The notes beneath the pieces were generated by a model that saw nothing but the letters and a program-made list of their open reading frames with translations, was not told where the DNA came from and did no database searches. Shown one piece after another: positions 1-12,020 of a stretch of DNA of 64,000 nt. Every line of letters begins with the position of its first letter. Position 1 is the stretch's first letter. The stretch is from Ficedula albicollis (taxonomy: Eukaryota; Chordata; Aves; Passeriformes; Muscicapidae). Where the stretch lies: NCBI RefSeq assembly GCF_000247815.1, contig NC_021673.1, forward strand, positions 111,654,766-111,718,765, in the 5' to 3' direction. A program made the position numbers and the translations under genes.

Positions 1-3000
1 ACCTACAGAAGTCTCCAGAGATAAAGAAGGGCTGTAGGCGAAAATTGACAATCAATTGTTATCAATAATAAATCCTAACACTTTGGTACTGTCTGTCTAC
101 TTTAAAATTACTAATGTAGAGAAGGAAACCGGATGTGAGGAAAGAAAAAAAAGAATTAAAATAAACCTCTAACAATCCTGTCTTAGTGCTTAGTTGTGGG
201 GGTTTTATTTATATTTGATGCCTGCAATAGAAGGAAACTTGCTTAACCTTCCGAGGATAGACTTAAGAAAAAATGTTCAGTAGTTACTTAGATCTTCCTA
301 AGCAATAATCAATAAAGATTTTTACCTTATGGAGCTGCAACCTCTCTAAAGTGTCTTTATATCTAATGGAAACCTTTCAAGTCCTGCTGCCTAAGCACAG
401 ATACCTTCATGTATCTATAAGGTAGAGGAAGGAATGATTAGCTAATAAAGCAGCCAAATAGGAAAGTGGGTTTATTTCCTTTCCCATAAAGATCTTGACA
501 CAAAGTATGTCACATTAAATTTTATCATTTCATAGTTTTTTCTCATATTGACATATGAGAAAATTTACATTATATAAGATATGGCAATATAGCTTTCAAA
601 TCTGCTTTACTCCATTTGGGAATGAAGCACAAAATCTTTGATGAAGTACACAGACACAGAGATATTTTAGACAATGTGAAAGCACATATCACGTCTTTTT
701 AAAATCAGTGACCAACATCTAAAAGTTCAAATTGTCTTTGAATTTTTATTTTAAAAGTGAGGTTGTAGGAGGTACTGTCTAGTGTTAGAAAAAAGAAATT
801 CTTCTAACAGCAATCATTTGGGTACACAAGCAGGTATGTAGGAAGCACAGAAAGCATCACTGGAAGAGGATGAGCAAACTCTTTTTACTCTTTCATTGGG
901 AAGGGGGTGAGGAGAGGGGTTAGGGTTTTCTTCAGCCATTTTTTTCTCTATTATTGATGGTATTGGTGACTCCTTTTTCAAAACCCCAAAGCATTAATAG
1001 CTGACATTGATATACTTCAGATACAACATTGTTTGAATTCATGTTTTAATAGGAATTTGTATTCAATACTTGAATCTTTCCTTTTCATTCTTACCTGTAA
1101 GTAACTTTTTCTATACCTCCATCTCTAAATTGTAGATTGAATTATAAATGTTTTGAAGAGATAATTAGTTTTTCCTATTTCATTGATTATGTGAAAGTCT
1201 ATTATTACATTTTTACCCACTTAGTTTTGTGTATAGTTGTATAGAGGAAGGTTAAAAATATCTAGGAACTTAGAAGTAGATTTATTATTTAGCTTTGTGC
1301 TTCACACATCTTGTGCTAAATGTAATCTTACAAAATATCCCAGGAGGTATGGAATAGATGTAGTTGCAGTGGATTTTAATAGGAAACACAAGAGGTCTGC
1401 CTTTTCCAAATTTTCTGGGGATTTATGTGTAGAAAAAAACCTGAGACAGTACTAAAAATCAGGAAAACAGATTTAAATGAATAATTCAAAACTTTTCATT
1501 CCATTCCAAACCATTTTGTGTGAAGAAGCTGCTTGTTTACAGGATTTCACCACACTAAACATACAAAGAGTGAGAAATATTCCCATTTCTCATTAACCTG
1601 ATAAAACTTGAAGATCTAGGAGATGACTCTACTTCAAATGCTGGCAGGGGGTTCTTTCAAAGCAAGATATGAAAGTTAAAAGGATGCTCCCACAGTTGAC
1701 TAGCATATATTTATCATTATTATTTAATATGGTGATATATTCACTGCAATAGCAACTTAGAGGTCAGCTGACATCACATGATCATATATAAAAATATATC
1801 TACAGATAAGATTTATATTCTCCAGTTCTGATTGTTAAAAGCTGGGGTTTTTCTACCTGTTCTGATTATCTGGGCTTCCTCTGTAGTGAATGCAGCATCT
1901 TTCTGGACATCCCCAATGATACCCATCTATTTACTTCAGAAAACCTTTTCAGATGGGATGAGTTGCCTTCTGAAGTGTCCTGGCTCTCTCCATCAGCTCC
2001 ATTAGAAGGAATCTAAAGAATTTAAAAGCACTAAATTTATATAAAATGCACATAAAATTTATATAAATAACATATGTAATATTCTGCTGTGCAACTTTCT
2101 TGTTCTTTAGGTAAATAGATCAGTGATCTACAATGCACATGTATTATCATTGTTCACAGATGTTTGAAAATGTGAACTGCATTCTCTTATATCAATGTTT
2201 TAAACATTGTTGTAATTGCTGCATGTTGTTGGCATAAAGAGAAATCATATGGCCAAAAGAAAACCATGCTAGTATTACTTTTATTTTTTAGAGTCAATTT
2301 GTGTGTCTGTACAGAGCTGTCAAACTATACTTAAGGCAGCATTGCAGGAAACTATACACTGCTATTCCACCTTCCCCTAAAAAACAGGCAGAGAGACAGA
2401 TGAAGACAGGCTCAGAAAGACGAAACCACATCAATTAATCTATAAAGGCAGAATTTTGGGGGCAAAACAATAAAAGGTCTATTTAGTTTTGAAGCCTAAG
2501 AGATTAAAAAAAATAAAGAAAGTTTTTATGTCACTTCTGCATGGCCTGACTACCTTTTGCTTTTGGTTATAATATAAAATCAGGCAACTGCTAAACCAGA
2601 GCTCATGAGATTCAAACAGATGTTATTTAGGCACATCAGTTTTGTTCATTTTAATGGATTTTTTTTTTTTAACTGCTCAGCAATTTACTTTTGATGTTTA
2701 TTGAAATCATGTATTTAATGAGCAATCAGGGTAGAAAAAACATACTCAAATTTAAAGAATATAAATAAGATAGGGAATTGTAGTAATTTAGAAACAGTTT
2801 TAATAAAGGTTTTATTATTATGCAAATACTTAATTAGAAAAATAAATCCAGGTTGGCTTGTAAACAGTATAAAGATGATTTAAAAATTATTAGAAAAAGC
2901 AGAACATCTGCAAAAATAATCTAAAAAATACACTACTATTTTTCTGAAATCTACTATGAAATAGTACTCTGAAATCAGACGTAGTAACAGAAGCTTTGAG

Positions 3001-3319
3001 ATTAAGATGGACAATAAGCTATATGATAACACAGTGCCTACTTTGTGAATAATTTTTTAAAAAAAATTCTCCAATATGCTTCTTGAAAGCTGCTAAAGTA
3101 CTCTTTTTATTTTCCCACATATAATCAAGAGAGAACAACTACAGGAAATAATTAATAAACCTTTCATCTGGATGATTTGTCTGAAGAAGGGTAAAGAAAG
3201 GTGTGATGACTTTTGAAAACCATCAAAAGCACAAGTTAACATCAAACAAAGATATGCAATGTAGGAAGCAACGAAGTTAAGTCTAAGCCAAAGGTCTTGA
3301 ACACCTTCTTGTCTCAAAG
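1..3319. other. AT-rich unique non-coding DNA
   Basis: No gene, RNA or recognisable transposon is seen in this stretch. It is rich in A and T runs, and no open frame reaches 80 codons or resembles a known family. A single TTAGGG-like hexamer near 918 is isolated and not an array. It could be intergenic or intronic. Confidence 0.6.
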
Positions 3320-3425
3320 AGAATTACTAAGCTATGGAATTTCCTCTTGAAAACTGTTTAGGTTTCATCGCTAGAATTACTAAGCTATGGAATTTCCTCT
3401 TGAAGACTGCTTAGGTTTCATCGCG
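3320..3425. repeat. Two-copy tandem duplication, 53-bp unit
   Basis: The segment beginning GAATTACTAAGCTATGGAAT at 3321 is repeated at 3374 with two visible substitutions (AAAACTGTT versus AAGACTGCT). The junction between the copies carries one T that neither end of the unit explains. Copy 1 is about 3321-3373 and copy 2 about 3374-3425. Confidence 0.9.
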
Positions 3426-3830
3426 TTGGACCTCAAAATTTAGACAAGTGCTGTGTAAAATTTTCTAATGTCATGAAACTAGTTTCTTCATAATAGACTT
3501 CTAAGCATTATCTTTTTTAAGGACATGTATGTAGAATCCAAAGTCAGAGGTTTGAATTTTATGTCTGTATAACATATAAATGCATTCCCCTACTTTAGAG
3601 AATTGATGAAGAAAACCTATATTTTTAAACCAATTTTTCATATTATTTGAATATATACCTTATCTGCACTAAAACAAAAAATAAACTACATCTGAGAATG
3701 TGACAGCTAGAAACCTGCTGTACTATAATCACAAATTTAATAAAATCCATATATACATAGCCATTTGTCTTTCAGGATGTTTGCTGTTTTCCTCATTCCT
3801 GTTCCTTTTTTTTGAAATAAAGAAATATTG

Positions 3831-3850
3831 TTTCACTCCGTTGAGTGAAA
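3831..3850. repeat. Perfect short inverted repeat (hairpin)
   Basis: TTTCACTC and GAGTGAAA form perfect 8-bp arms around a 4-base CGTT loop. The GTGAAA half sites face each other. It may be chance in AT-rich DNA, and no function is inferred. Confidence 0.6.
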
Positions 3851-4344
3851 TCCTATAGGAATTTAGTGGAATAAGTATGGCTTCAATAACTGGTATTTTA
3901 TAGTACTAGTAGAGTATAATAATATTCTCAAGCCAGTAGAGGGATTTTTTTCCCCCTTTTCTCAACAAATAGTAGAAGTTAACTACTGCAATAAATCACC
4001 TTTTCTCACTAGCAAAGCCAATATGTATGAGTCAAATGTATCATAGCAAATGCTATTAAAAATGGTAGTTTATTCATGAAACATGATGATTGTATATCTT
4101 ACTAGCTTCAGTCTGACTTCTTTCACTCGGTCTTTGTAATAAAATAAGCACTTGATTAAGACATCAAGAGGTTTTTTTAATGAAATTTTCTTTTTTGTTC
4201 ACTTTCTGGTTAATATTCCCCAACACTTACTATCAACACACTGGAATTATTTTAAACTAGCAATAACATCCAAAGGGTTGTTGAGACAACCAAAGGCAAA
4301 ACGCAAATAATTTTTCTGCTTGACATAGGAGACACACTATATCC

Positions 4345-4440
4345 ACAGCCAGTGTCCATTAGGCATAAAATCGCCCTGATGGCCTTAGCTGCAGCGAGCC
4401 ATATCAGTTAAACAGAAAGTATTGCACATTTCTGACTGAA
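4345..4440. promoter_or_regulatory. Candidate conserved non-coding element (weak)
   Basis: This stretch stands out from its AT-rich surroundings by high sequence complexity, the CG-containing blocks AAAATCGCCCTGATGG and GCTGCAGCGAGCC, and no open frame or repeat similarity. In bird gene deserts such patches are often conserved enhancers. This rests on texture only; alignment to other birds is needed to support it. Confidence 0.2.
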
Positions 4441-4840
4441 GAGTCTTTCTATTTCAGCTGTTTTTTCTCTGTGACTTCAAAGCATCCTCACAAGACATAC
4501 GTGGCAAATATGAGGACTGCAATATAAGAGAGAATTCCAGTTCATCTAACAGAAGATATTTAGATGTAGGCCAAGCTGGCAGGCAAAGTCTTAACTAGCC
4601 TAGTCTATGGTTGCTGTCTTTCTAGAGATGCTTGTGGAATCTTCACGGATTACTGGGGGTACCTACACATCTTTTTTACATGAGTTTAGCCCAATTTTTT
4701 GAATCTAAATGTAGGCAAAGGTCATCTAACTTGAGGTATTTTATTAAAACAAAAGATGAACATTTCCTCTATTTTTATGAATTTGGAGACTGAGGATTCA
4801 AGGGTATCTTTACATATAAAATATTCTGCTATCAATATAT

Positions 4841-5246
4841 AGAATCATAGATTCATAAAATCATTAAGGTTGGAGAAGGCCTCTGAGATCAAGTCCAACC
4901 TTTGACTAAACACCTTGACAACTAAACCAAGACTAACTGCAATGTGTAGTTTTATCTTGAGCCCCTCCAGGGACAGTGCTTCCACCATTTCCTTGGGTAG
5001 TACATTTCAATGCTTGACCACTCTTTCAGTGAATAAATTTTTCCTGATGTCTAACCTGAACCTCCTCTGGCACAGCTCGATGCCATCTCCTCTCATCCTG
5101 TCACAGATTTCCTGGGAGAAGAGCCCGATCCCCACCTGGCTACACCCTCCTTTCAGGTAGTTCTACAGAGTGATAAGGTCTCCTCTGAGATTCCTTTTCT
5201 TGAGGCTAAATACCCCCAGCTCCTTCAGCCACTCTTCGTATGACTT
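4841..5246 (-). mobile_element. CR1 non-LTR retrotransposon, 3' fragment
   Basis: Read on the minus strand this is the end of CR1 ORF2, the 3' UTR and the tail. On the plus strand it opens with a degenerate octamer tail (AGAATCAT AGATTCAT AAAATCAT, the complement of ATGATTCT-type units). It continues through TTAAGGTTGGAGAAGGCCTC and ends with GATAAGGTCTCCTCTGAGAT and CTCCTTCAGCCACTCTTCGT, the complement of the region encoding the [22 protein letters not shown]-like block. The 5' side is truncated, as is usual for CR1. Many substitutions indicate an old, inactive copy. A stray 81-codon plus-strand frame over it is meaningless. Confidence 0.85.
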
Positions 5247-7654
5247 ACATATTTTATTATGTGATTACATATCCAAGTAGAAAAGCATTTCTGTTTTATT
5301 GGTGTGTTTGATTCCATTCAAGTTAGAATAGTATTTTCTTACAGAAGAGCTTTCAGAAGGCTTAATAATTTTGTAGGGGCTTTTCAAATATAACCCTAGC
5401 CTTTGCATAACTGAAAAGAGTTTGATCTCTTCAGACTTTTTCTCCAGATTGTATCCTCCTTTTATAATTTCAGTTCACACACAAGAGGAATGTGAATATT
5501 TCAAGCAGATCTTGTTAAAACACACTAATTTTGTTTATGATACAGTACCTTGGAGCAGGGGAAAAAAACTTGAAAAGACAATAATAAAAATAAGTTCTGG
5601 CAATGAGGTTAAAGTAAACATGGTCTGCAAGGTTAAAAGCATTAAAACATGGTAATTTTCTAACAATTCCTTTTGCAGCAAATAGGTATGTAAGAGTATT
5701 AGATGAAACATCAAATTACACAAATTTCCTGAAGGGCTAGCATTAAATTATTTTAAAACCAGAAAAACATGAAAACATGCATGCATAAAAATAATCCACC
5801 GTGCACACTAAAAATTACTGCCCCTCCCTGCAAAGAAAGCCCTTTCTGCTTCAGTTCACTGTGACAGATGCAATGACTGCTCTGAGCCAGGTTAATTTGG
5901 TGCAAACAGATTGATAGTCATCATAGAGCCATCAGCGTCAAATATGCAATTGATGGTTAGTAATTTAATGTACCTCTCAGAAAACTGAATCTAAAATAGG
6001 AATGCAAACCTTACAAAACTGTGTCATCTCTAAAACAGAGAACAGCTCTTATCTAAGATCTCCTTAAGAAAGGAATTAATCTTGTTTTCTGCCTGTGATT
6101 ATTAGAATGCTTTTAAATTTAAAAAAGGAAAAAAAAAGAGTGACCACAGAGTACAATATATAAGACCTCCCCACCGTTACTCCAGATTTTATACATATTA
6201 ATTTAACAAGATTTCTGCATGTGTGCATGTCCTGTATCGTTGTTGAAGAATATACCCCTAAGAAATTTTATCTTCCTGCCTATATTCCTAGTTCATAATA
6301 ACACAACCATGTTATCTATATCTAAATCACATATTGAATATATACCAGTGTTTGAAGATTGTGCTTTGCAATAAAGAATATAAAATACTCATGGGGTTTA
6401 GAAAGACTATATCATTTACATATTGTTTAGAAAGAATATATAAAACATGTGATTAGAAAGTGTACGTGTGTAGCCTGCAGTGTCTAGTGACAATAATTAT
6501 TCCTAAATGTTTTGAGACCTTTTAATATTTTTACTCTTACTTTTCACAGGTATTTGTATAGAAGAAAGGTTTTTTTAAGTGTATGAATAAATTGAGAAAA
6601 CCAGTTTTAGTCTGACAGACAAGAATTTGACTGATGAGACACATAAATTGTCACTAAATAGATTTCTTTTTCCATTACTTGTTGGTTAAGTAATAACAAA
6701 GCCAGAATTTCATTTGGCCACTGGAGCATGGATGAGAAAAAGGGTAAGAGGAGCTATAAGTAGGTAGCATCCTTGGGGAGGAGGCATGTTGCTGGGTATC
6801 GATCTCATTTTTGTGGTCTGCTGTTAAATATCCCTCAGAAAGTGAACCCAAATGCAACATAATGGGCTCCAAATGTCTTTTATTCATTCAAACTATAAAG
6901 ATAAGTAACTCATTTTTCAGGAGAGTCCTATATGAACTCATGGTCTTAGTTTGCCTCCAAAGAGAGAGAGAGAAAGTATTTACATGATGTCTTCAACTAA
7001 AAAGTCAACAACGCTGAGTACAATTTACTGAGGTTAATATTGAGCATTCATGGCATCTGCCTGCCATCCTAGAGCTGGAACATCATTAAACAAGGGGTAG
7101 AAAGAAATCTACACAATATTCAGGTTGTATTTGTTGGAAAAGCAAGCATCTTGAAGATGGTAATTGCATTTTTCAAATTTACTTTGTTAGTTTAACAAGT
7201 TTTTATGTAAATCAAAATGTTGAAAAACTTAGAATTGCCAATCATTTCTATATAGTTTGGTCCCGAGATCAACTTCCATATATTTTAGTTACATTAACAA
7301 GCATTTTACTTCTATAGCTTTAATGAATCTTGTGCCTACAGTATTAGACTAGTACCTGGATATTCTTGTCCAGTTGAATTGTTTTTCTTAGCATTTCCCT
7401 TGAACATTGCACTGATAACAGGAAGCTGTAACTAAATACTGCTATTTTTTTCATTTTTATATGATTGGGGAAGAGGAAGTGTTTTGTATATCTAGTAGGA
7501 GTGAAATAGCATAGCATTTAAAGCATTTAAAGATATTGCAAAATGCTAGGGAAGAACACTGGGTATTTAGATCCTTCAAATTAAACACATACGATGCAAT
7601 TGATATATCAAAAATAATATGGACCACAGAATTAGGGAAGTCTCCTTGTACTCA
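5247..7654. other. Unique non-coding DNA
   Basis: About 2.4 kb with no recognised gene or transposon. Open frames stay under 80 codons and have no family features. It contains the candidate conserved stretch at 5840-5970 and short purine runs (GAGAGAGAGAGA near 6961). Confidence 0.55.
5840..5970. promoter_or_regulatory. Candidate conserved non-coding element (weak)
   Basis: A block of high complexity without repeat similarity runs from the CCCTTTCTGCTTCAGTTCAC region to GCAATTGATGGTTAGTAATT. It contains TGACAG, ATTGAT and TAATTTAAT words typical of homeodomain and TALE-factor sites. It reads like the long-conserved enhancer fragments common in amniote gene deserts. That reading is inference from composition; conservation cannot be tested here. 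Confidence 0.25.
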
Positions 7655-7919
7655 GAGCTGGTGTGGTCACCCTTCAAGTATTCAGTTTGGGCCCCTTGTT
7701 ATGAGGAAGACATTGAGGTGATGGAGTGTGTGGAGAGCAACAAAGTGTTGAGGAACCCCAGCAGAAATCTGATGAGGAGCAGCTGAGGCAATTAGGGATG
7801 TTCAGCCTGGAGAAAAGCAGGCTCAGGGATGACCTTATCACTCTCTACAACTGCCTGAAAGGAGGCTGTAGCCAGGTTGGGGTCAATATCTTCTGCCCAG
7901 TAACAAGTGACAGAAAATA
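7655..7919 (+). mobile_element. CR1 ORF2 C-terminal fragment
   Basis: The plus strand encodes, across frameshifts, the end of a CR1 ORF2 protein. A frame from 7726 to 7917 carries [20 protein letters not shown] followed by [12 protein letters not shown] and a TSDR motif, the characteristic block after the reverse transcriptase domain. Upstream sequence (GTGGTCACCCTTCAAGTATT) corresponds to the 'RPHLEYCVQF'-like region. The fragment is truncated at both ends and has no 3' UTR or octamer tail, so it is a dead relic, not a gene. Confidence 0.8.
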
Positions 7920-9689
7920 AATGAATATATGATACAATATCTGAAATATAACACCTTAATGGATTCATATGAAAAATTCCATATTTCCTATGATTTTCAA
8001 ATCTGAGTGGCTTAGCACATGTTGTTTGAACTTAGTTACTGCTAAGGAAAATATCAAACAGTATGACATATTCATTCTTCACACTTTAAAATGCTTTTCA
8101 GAAGGTAGAAGTTCTGATGATTCTTAAGATTCAGATCACTGATAAGAGACAATACTGTATGTTTATATTATCCATTGAAGTTTTTATAATTTTAAGTTTT
8201 TCTCATTGAAAGCCCTTAAAAGGTATTTGTTTTATTTACCTAAAAATCAGACTGAAAAAGATGGAAAGAAGAACTGTCTGGTGGTTCTCTCTCAATTTAT
8301 ATTTACTATTGTTTTGTATTCAAAGTAATTGTATATACACATAAAAGCAAGAGAAAAGAGTTATTTTATCTTTAAACAGGATGCTTTGTAAGTAATCTGA
8401 ATCACTGTAAGCATTTTCATAGCTTTCTCTTTCACATAGTGAAATAATTTAATTTATATTTTGAAAGGTATCTTTAGCATAGTATGACTAATTGTACCAA
8501 AATCGCTTGAGAGCATTAACTTACACCTTTAGTCTTGGAAGTTTGTGAGTGTATATGTGTCTCTGTGTGTTTGTGTGACAGAGAGATAGCAAACTCAGCT
8601 GAGGTAGCAAACTGAACTGTTACAAAATGTAATGTTTTATAAATCACAAAATTTTGTAGATTATGCAGAAAATCTTTCTCATATCTTCTATTCAAATGCA
8701 TGCCAGACAAGAGCTGGAAATTCATTTCCATTTTCTAACTGTTTAGGACCATTTCTCTATTTAAATGTAGATCATACAATTTTTTTTCTGTTGTTCTCGG
8801 TGTTGTGCAGTTTATAAGTACTGAATTAATATCATCAAAATAAGAAAATTGGAAGGAAGTAACCCATGATTTCCATTTGTTTACTAAATGGTCAATATAC
8901 TCTTCAGTGGTCTTTTATGCCTTTTGAGAAGAACATCTTGTGAAAAAATCTGTTCAGTTGAGACAAATCAAAGTTAAGTTTCCATTCAATCGCTTGCAAG
9001 TTCCGTCTTCCAGAGTTTCTTTTGTTTGCATATTTTGTTTGACTGAATGAGATCTGAATAGCTTACCTTTCAAATAATCAATGGCTTCATTAATCACTCA
9101 CTGGTATTCCCTGATGCTTTGAAATTTAAATAGTCTTCAGGAAAAAAAATCATTAAATCTTCATGTTAAACTGCTTTAGCTCATTTCTCACTGAGAAGTG
9201 TGGGAAATTTTGGCTTCTTACATAGAGTTCCTCAGGGTGCTATCGCAGGGTAGGCTGGTAAATCAATCTCTGGAAGAAGTTTTTATTTTGCAAATTCATG
9301 TGCCATTATTTAATTCATATTGCATATAATTTACAAAAACTTGAAGTGGCAATACTATAATAAAATTTCAGCTCTCTTTGAATATCTAAGATGATGTATC
9401 TGTATTTTAAAAAATTAAACAGTGCATTGCAATGCATCTATATGGTTAATTTGATTTGATGGTCTTTGACATGGTTTTGTTCTGGATCAGTTAGCAGACT
9501 TCTAAACAATCCTTTTGGTTTGGGATTTAGCACAAGCCAGACACTGTTCCAAAGTCAGACTGAATATAAGATTCTAATTTGGAGAATAAGAAAAGTCATC
9601 TTTAAAGAGATGTGCTGGTTCTTCCCAAGTGCAGAGGGTGGTGATTAGCAGTTTTAGTTTACTAATACAGCTGTAGTCCTAGTGGGATA
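7920..9689. other. Unique non-coding DNA
   Basis: No recognised gene or transposon. There is a GT-rich run near 8545-8580 (GTGTATATGTGTCTCTGTGT). Overlapping short frames on both strands around 8516-8817 have no family resemblance. Confidence 0.55.
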
Positions 9690-10175
9690 TAGAAATGTAG
9701 AATCCCAGCTTGGTCAGGAGGGCCAAGACAATGGTGAAGAATCTGGAGGGGAAGCCTTATGAGGAATGGCTGAGAACACCTGGTCTGTTCCACCTGGAGA
9801 AGAGGAGGCTGAGGTGAGACCTTTTTGCACTCTACAAGCTCCTCATGAGGGGAAGTGGAGGGGTAGATAACATTTTTTTCACTCTCATAACCAGTGACAG
9901 GACTCAAGGAAACAGAATGAAGCTGAATCAGGGGGGGTTTAGGTTGGATATCAGGAAAAGTTGTTTTCACCCAGAGAATGGCTGAGCATTGAAACAGTCT
10001 CCCCAGGGAAGTGGTCACAGCACCAAGCCTGACAGAGTTCAAGAAGAATTTGGGCAATGCCCTTGAGCATGTGATGTGATTGTTGGAGTGTCCTGCCAAA
10101 GGCCAAGAGATGAATTCAATGATCCTGCTGGATCTCTTTCAACTCAGCTTATTCTGTGACTGTAGGATTCTATAA
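9690..10175 (+). mobile_element. CR1 retrotransposon, ORF2 end with intact 3' tail
   Basis: The plus strand reads as CR1 ORF2 C-terminus: GKPYEEWLRTPGLFHLEKRR, then a broken DLFALYKLL block, then SDRTQGNRMKLNQGGFRLDI. The 3' UTR follows (GATCCTGCTGGATCTCTTTC). It ends in three degenerate octamers at 10151-10174: ATTCTGTG, ACTGTAGG, ATTCTATA. This is the diagnostic ATTCTRTG tail of CR1. Stops and frameshifts break the reading frame. It is 5'-truncated and immobile. A 145-codon open frame on the opposite strand (9662-10099) is an accident of this element. Confidence 0.9.
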
Positions 10176-10610
10176 CAGCTAGATTAGTCATAGGAAGAGC
10201 TGCTACCTCTGTGTCTACATAGAGGAAAACTTTAAAGACCTTCTTGATTCAATTACTATATTACTTCTGATTGAAAATATCAGTACTTCATATTTCAGTT
10301 TACTCATCTTCAAAATGGATCCAATACTCATCAAATTACTGCAATTTAACCGTGTAGATGACTGGTAGATCTGAGGCACTATCATTGTTTTAAAATGAAA
10401 ATTTTATTTTTTTCTAAAATCTCTTGTACTATGAAAATGTGAAATCTGAGCAATAATAAAATCTTCAAAATTAAGAAATATCATTGATGTAAAAAGGTCA
10501 TCGCTTTTTTCCTATATTAACCAAGTCTTAATCAATTCAACAAAGAAAATGGCTTTTAGTGGTTGACTTGCACTAACTAGGAATATTGGCAGAAAAAAAG
10601 AATACCTCTT
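10176..10610. other. Non-coding DNA between CR1 and a tandem duplication
   Basis: No gene is seen. It holds the MIR-like segment at 10291-10385 and otherwise AT-rich unique sequence. Confidence 0.5.
10291..10385 (+). mobile_element. Possible MIR-like SINE remnant (weak)
   Basis: TTTCAGTTTACTCATCTTCA followed by AAAATGGATCCAATACTCAT resembles the MIR core and tail (CTCAGTTTCCTCATCTGTAA then AATGGGGATAATA). The remainder (GATCTGAGGCACTATCATTG) is only loosely similar. MIRs are ancient and survive as short fragments in birds. A profile search against amniote SINEs would decide. Confidence 0.35.
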
Positions 10611-10691
10611 TAGAGCATCAGCAAAATATTCTGTGTTCACATAGTAAATTCTAGAGCATCAGCAAAATATTCTGTGTTCACATAATAAATA
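10611..10691. repeat. Two-copy tandem duplication, 41-bp unit
   Basis: TAGAGCATCAGCAAAATATT and the rest of the unit occur at 10611 and again at 10652, differing at one base near the end (CATAGTAAAT versus CATAATAAAT). Two filler bases (TC) sit at the junction. Confidence 0.9.
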
Positions 10692-11329
10692 CAAATGTAG
10701 AACTGAAAATGGCCATTGCAGGCTGTAGTTAATGTTCTATGTGTATGCAATGAGAATGAGCATTTCAACCCAATTAATGTAATGAGTATGCTGTCCAATG
10801 GACACGGAATGAAGGAGAATCTTTCAGGAACAAGAGTGAGGGTGAAATTATTGTGCTGGGGAAGTTTGCAACAGTGATTTAGGAAACAGTGGTTCAGGAA
10901 AGTCCCAGAGAGGTCTGATGACTTGTATACAACAGTGGGGCAGATCAACCACAGCATGGAGAGATGGAACTATTTTAGAAGTCACAGAAAGTCTTAACTA
11001 AAGAAAATTTTAATGCAAAAAAAAAAGAGAGAGTACAGGAGTACAGAACAACTGGGGCATTATTCTTATGTTTTGCATTGGAACACAAACCTAAAGAAAT
11101 TAGGGACTCAAACACTGAACACTTCTCTTTCTTGTTTTCTCAGAGCCTTCTCAGAAATTCTCTGATATCTTGAGCCTCTTCCCAAGAAGGCCCAGAAGCT
11201 CCCAAAGCACAATTTAGAAGCCATGGCACAATTCAGGAAGCTCTGCTCTAATTCTGGCTCTTACAAAGGTCTCTGTTCAGCACTGGCTAAAAGAGAGCTT
11301 GACTCTCCCTAATCAGGGGGCATCTCCAA
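10692..11329. other. Unique non-coding DNA
   Basis: A 106-codon minus-strand open frame at 10637-10957 overlaps the tandem duplication and shows no family motif, so it is treated as chance. The part after 11130 may be the eroded upstream continuation of the CR1 relic that follows, but I cannot recognise it firmly. Confidence 0.45.
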
Positions 11330-12020
11330 CAAATATTACAGATACCTGGGATGAGAACATCAAGTCATGCTCCTTAGAAGCTGCTAGAGCCACCTCAGGC
11401 CCAAATACTTGTACATCTCTCATGAAGTTCCACAAGGGAAGAGTAAAGTCCTGCACCTAAGGAGGAACAGCCCCATGCAACAACACATGATGGTAGTGAC
11501 CCAACTAGAAAATAGCTTTCAGAAAAGGTCCTGGTGAATAGTTTCAACATGAGCTGGCAGCGTGCCCTTTTGGCAAAGAAAGTGAGTAGTATCCTGGGCT
11601 GTATTCCACAAAGTATAGCCAGCAAGTTGAGGGACAGCATCCCTCCCCTCTGTTAGCACTGCTGAGGCCACATCTGGAGTTCTGTGTCCATTTCTGAGCT
11701 CCTCAGTGCAGCACAGACATTGAAAGGGGCCAGTGAAGTTCCTCTAGGTTGATTAGGGAGCACCTCACCTATGGGGAAAGGTTGAGAAGGGTACTGGGCC
11801 TATTAAGCCTTGAGAAGAGAAGGCTGAGGAGATATTTTGTTAATGTATATCAATTCCAGAAGGGAGAGTGCAAAGAAGATGCAGCCAGACTTTTTTCAGG
11901 GGGGTTTAGTGGCAGAACAGGAGGCAATAGACAAAAACTGAAGAACTGAATGTTCCATCAGAAAATCAGTTAATGCTTGCTGTAAGGGTGACTAAGTGCT
12001 GGAGCATGTTTCCCTAAGAT
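11330..12020 (+). mobile_element. Old CR1 ORF2 remnant
   Basis: Translating the plus strand across several frameshifts gives CR1 ORF2 landmarks in order: a FHKGRVKSC-like block (about 11425), WQRALLAKKVSSILGC followed by IPQSIAS (about 11555-11625), a GHIWSSVSISELL-like block equivalent to 'RPHLEYCVQFWAP' (about 11670), EHLTYGERLRRVLGLLSLEK followed by RRLRRYFVNVY (11758-11850), and KEDAARLF (about 11873). A decayed 'RVTEHWNRLPR' region lies near 11990. No 3' tail is visible. The many stops and indels make it older-looking than the 9.7-10.2 kb copy. Confidence 0.8.

Larger units (their letters stand above)
3426..4840. other. Unique non-coding DNA
   Basis: Apart from the short hairpin at 3831-3850 and the higher-complexity stretch at 4345-4440, nothing is recognised. 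No open frame of note. Confidence 0.55.

Noticed and set aside
910..935. TTAGGG as an interstitial telomere
   Set aside because: Only one hexamer occurs; there is no array.
9662..10099. 145-codon minus-strand frame
   Set aside because: It is antisense to a CR1 ORF2 relic whose plus-strand protein similarity explains the sequence.
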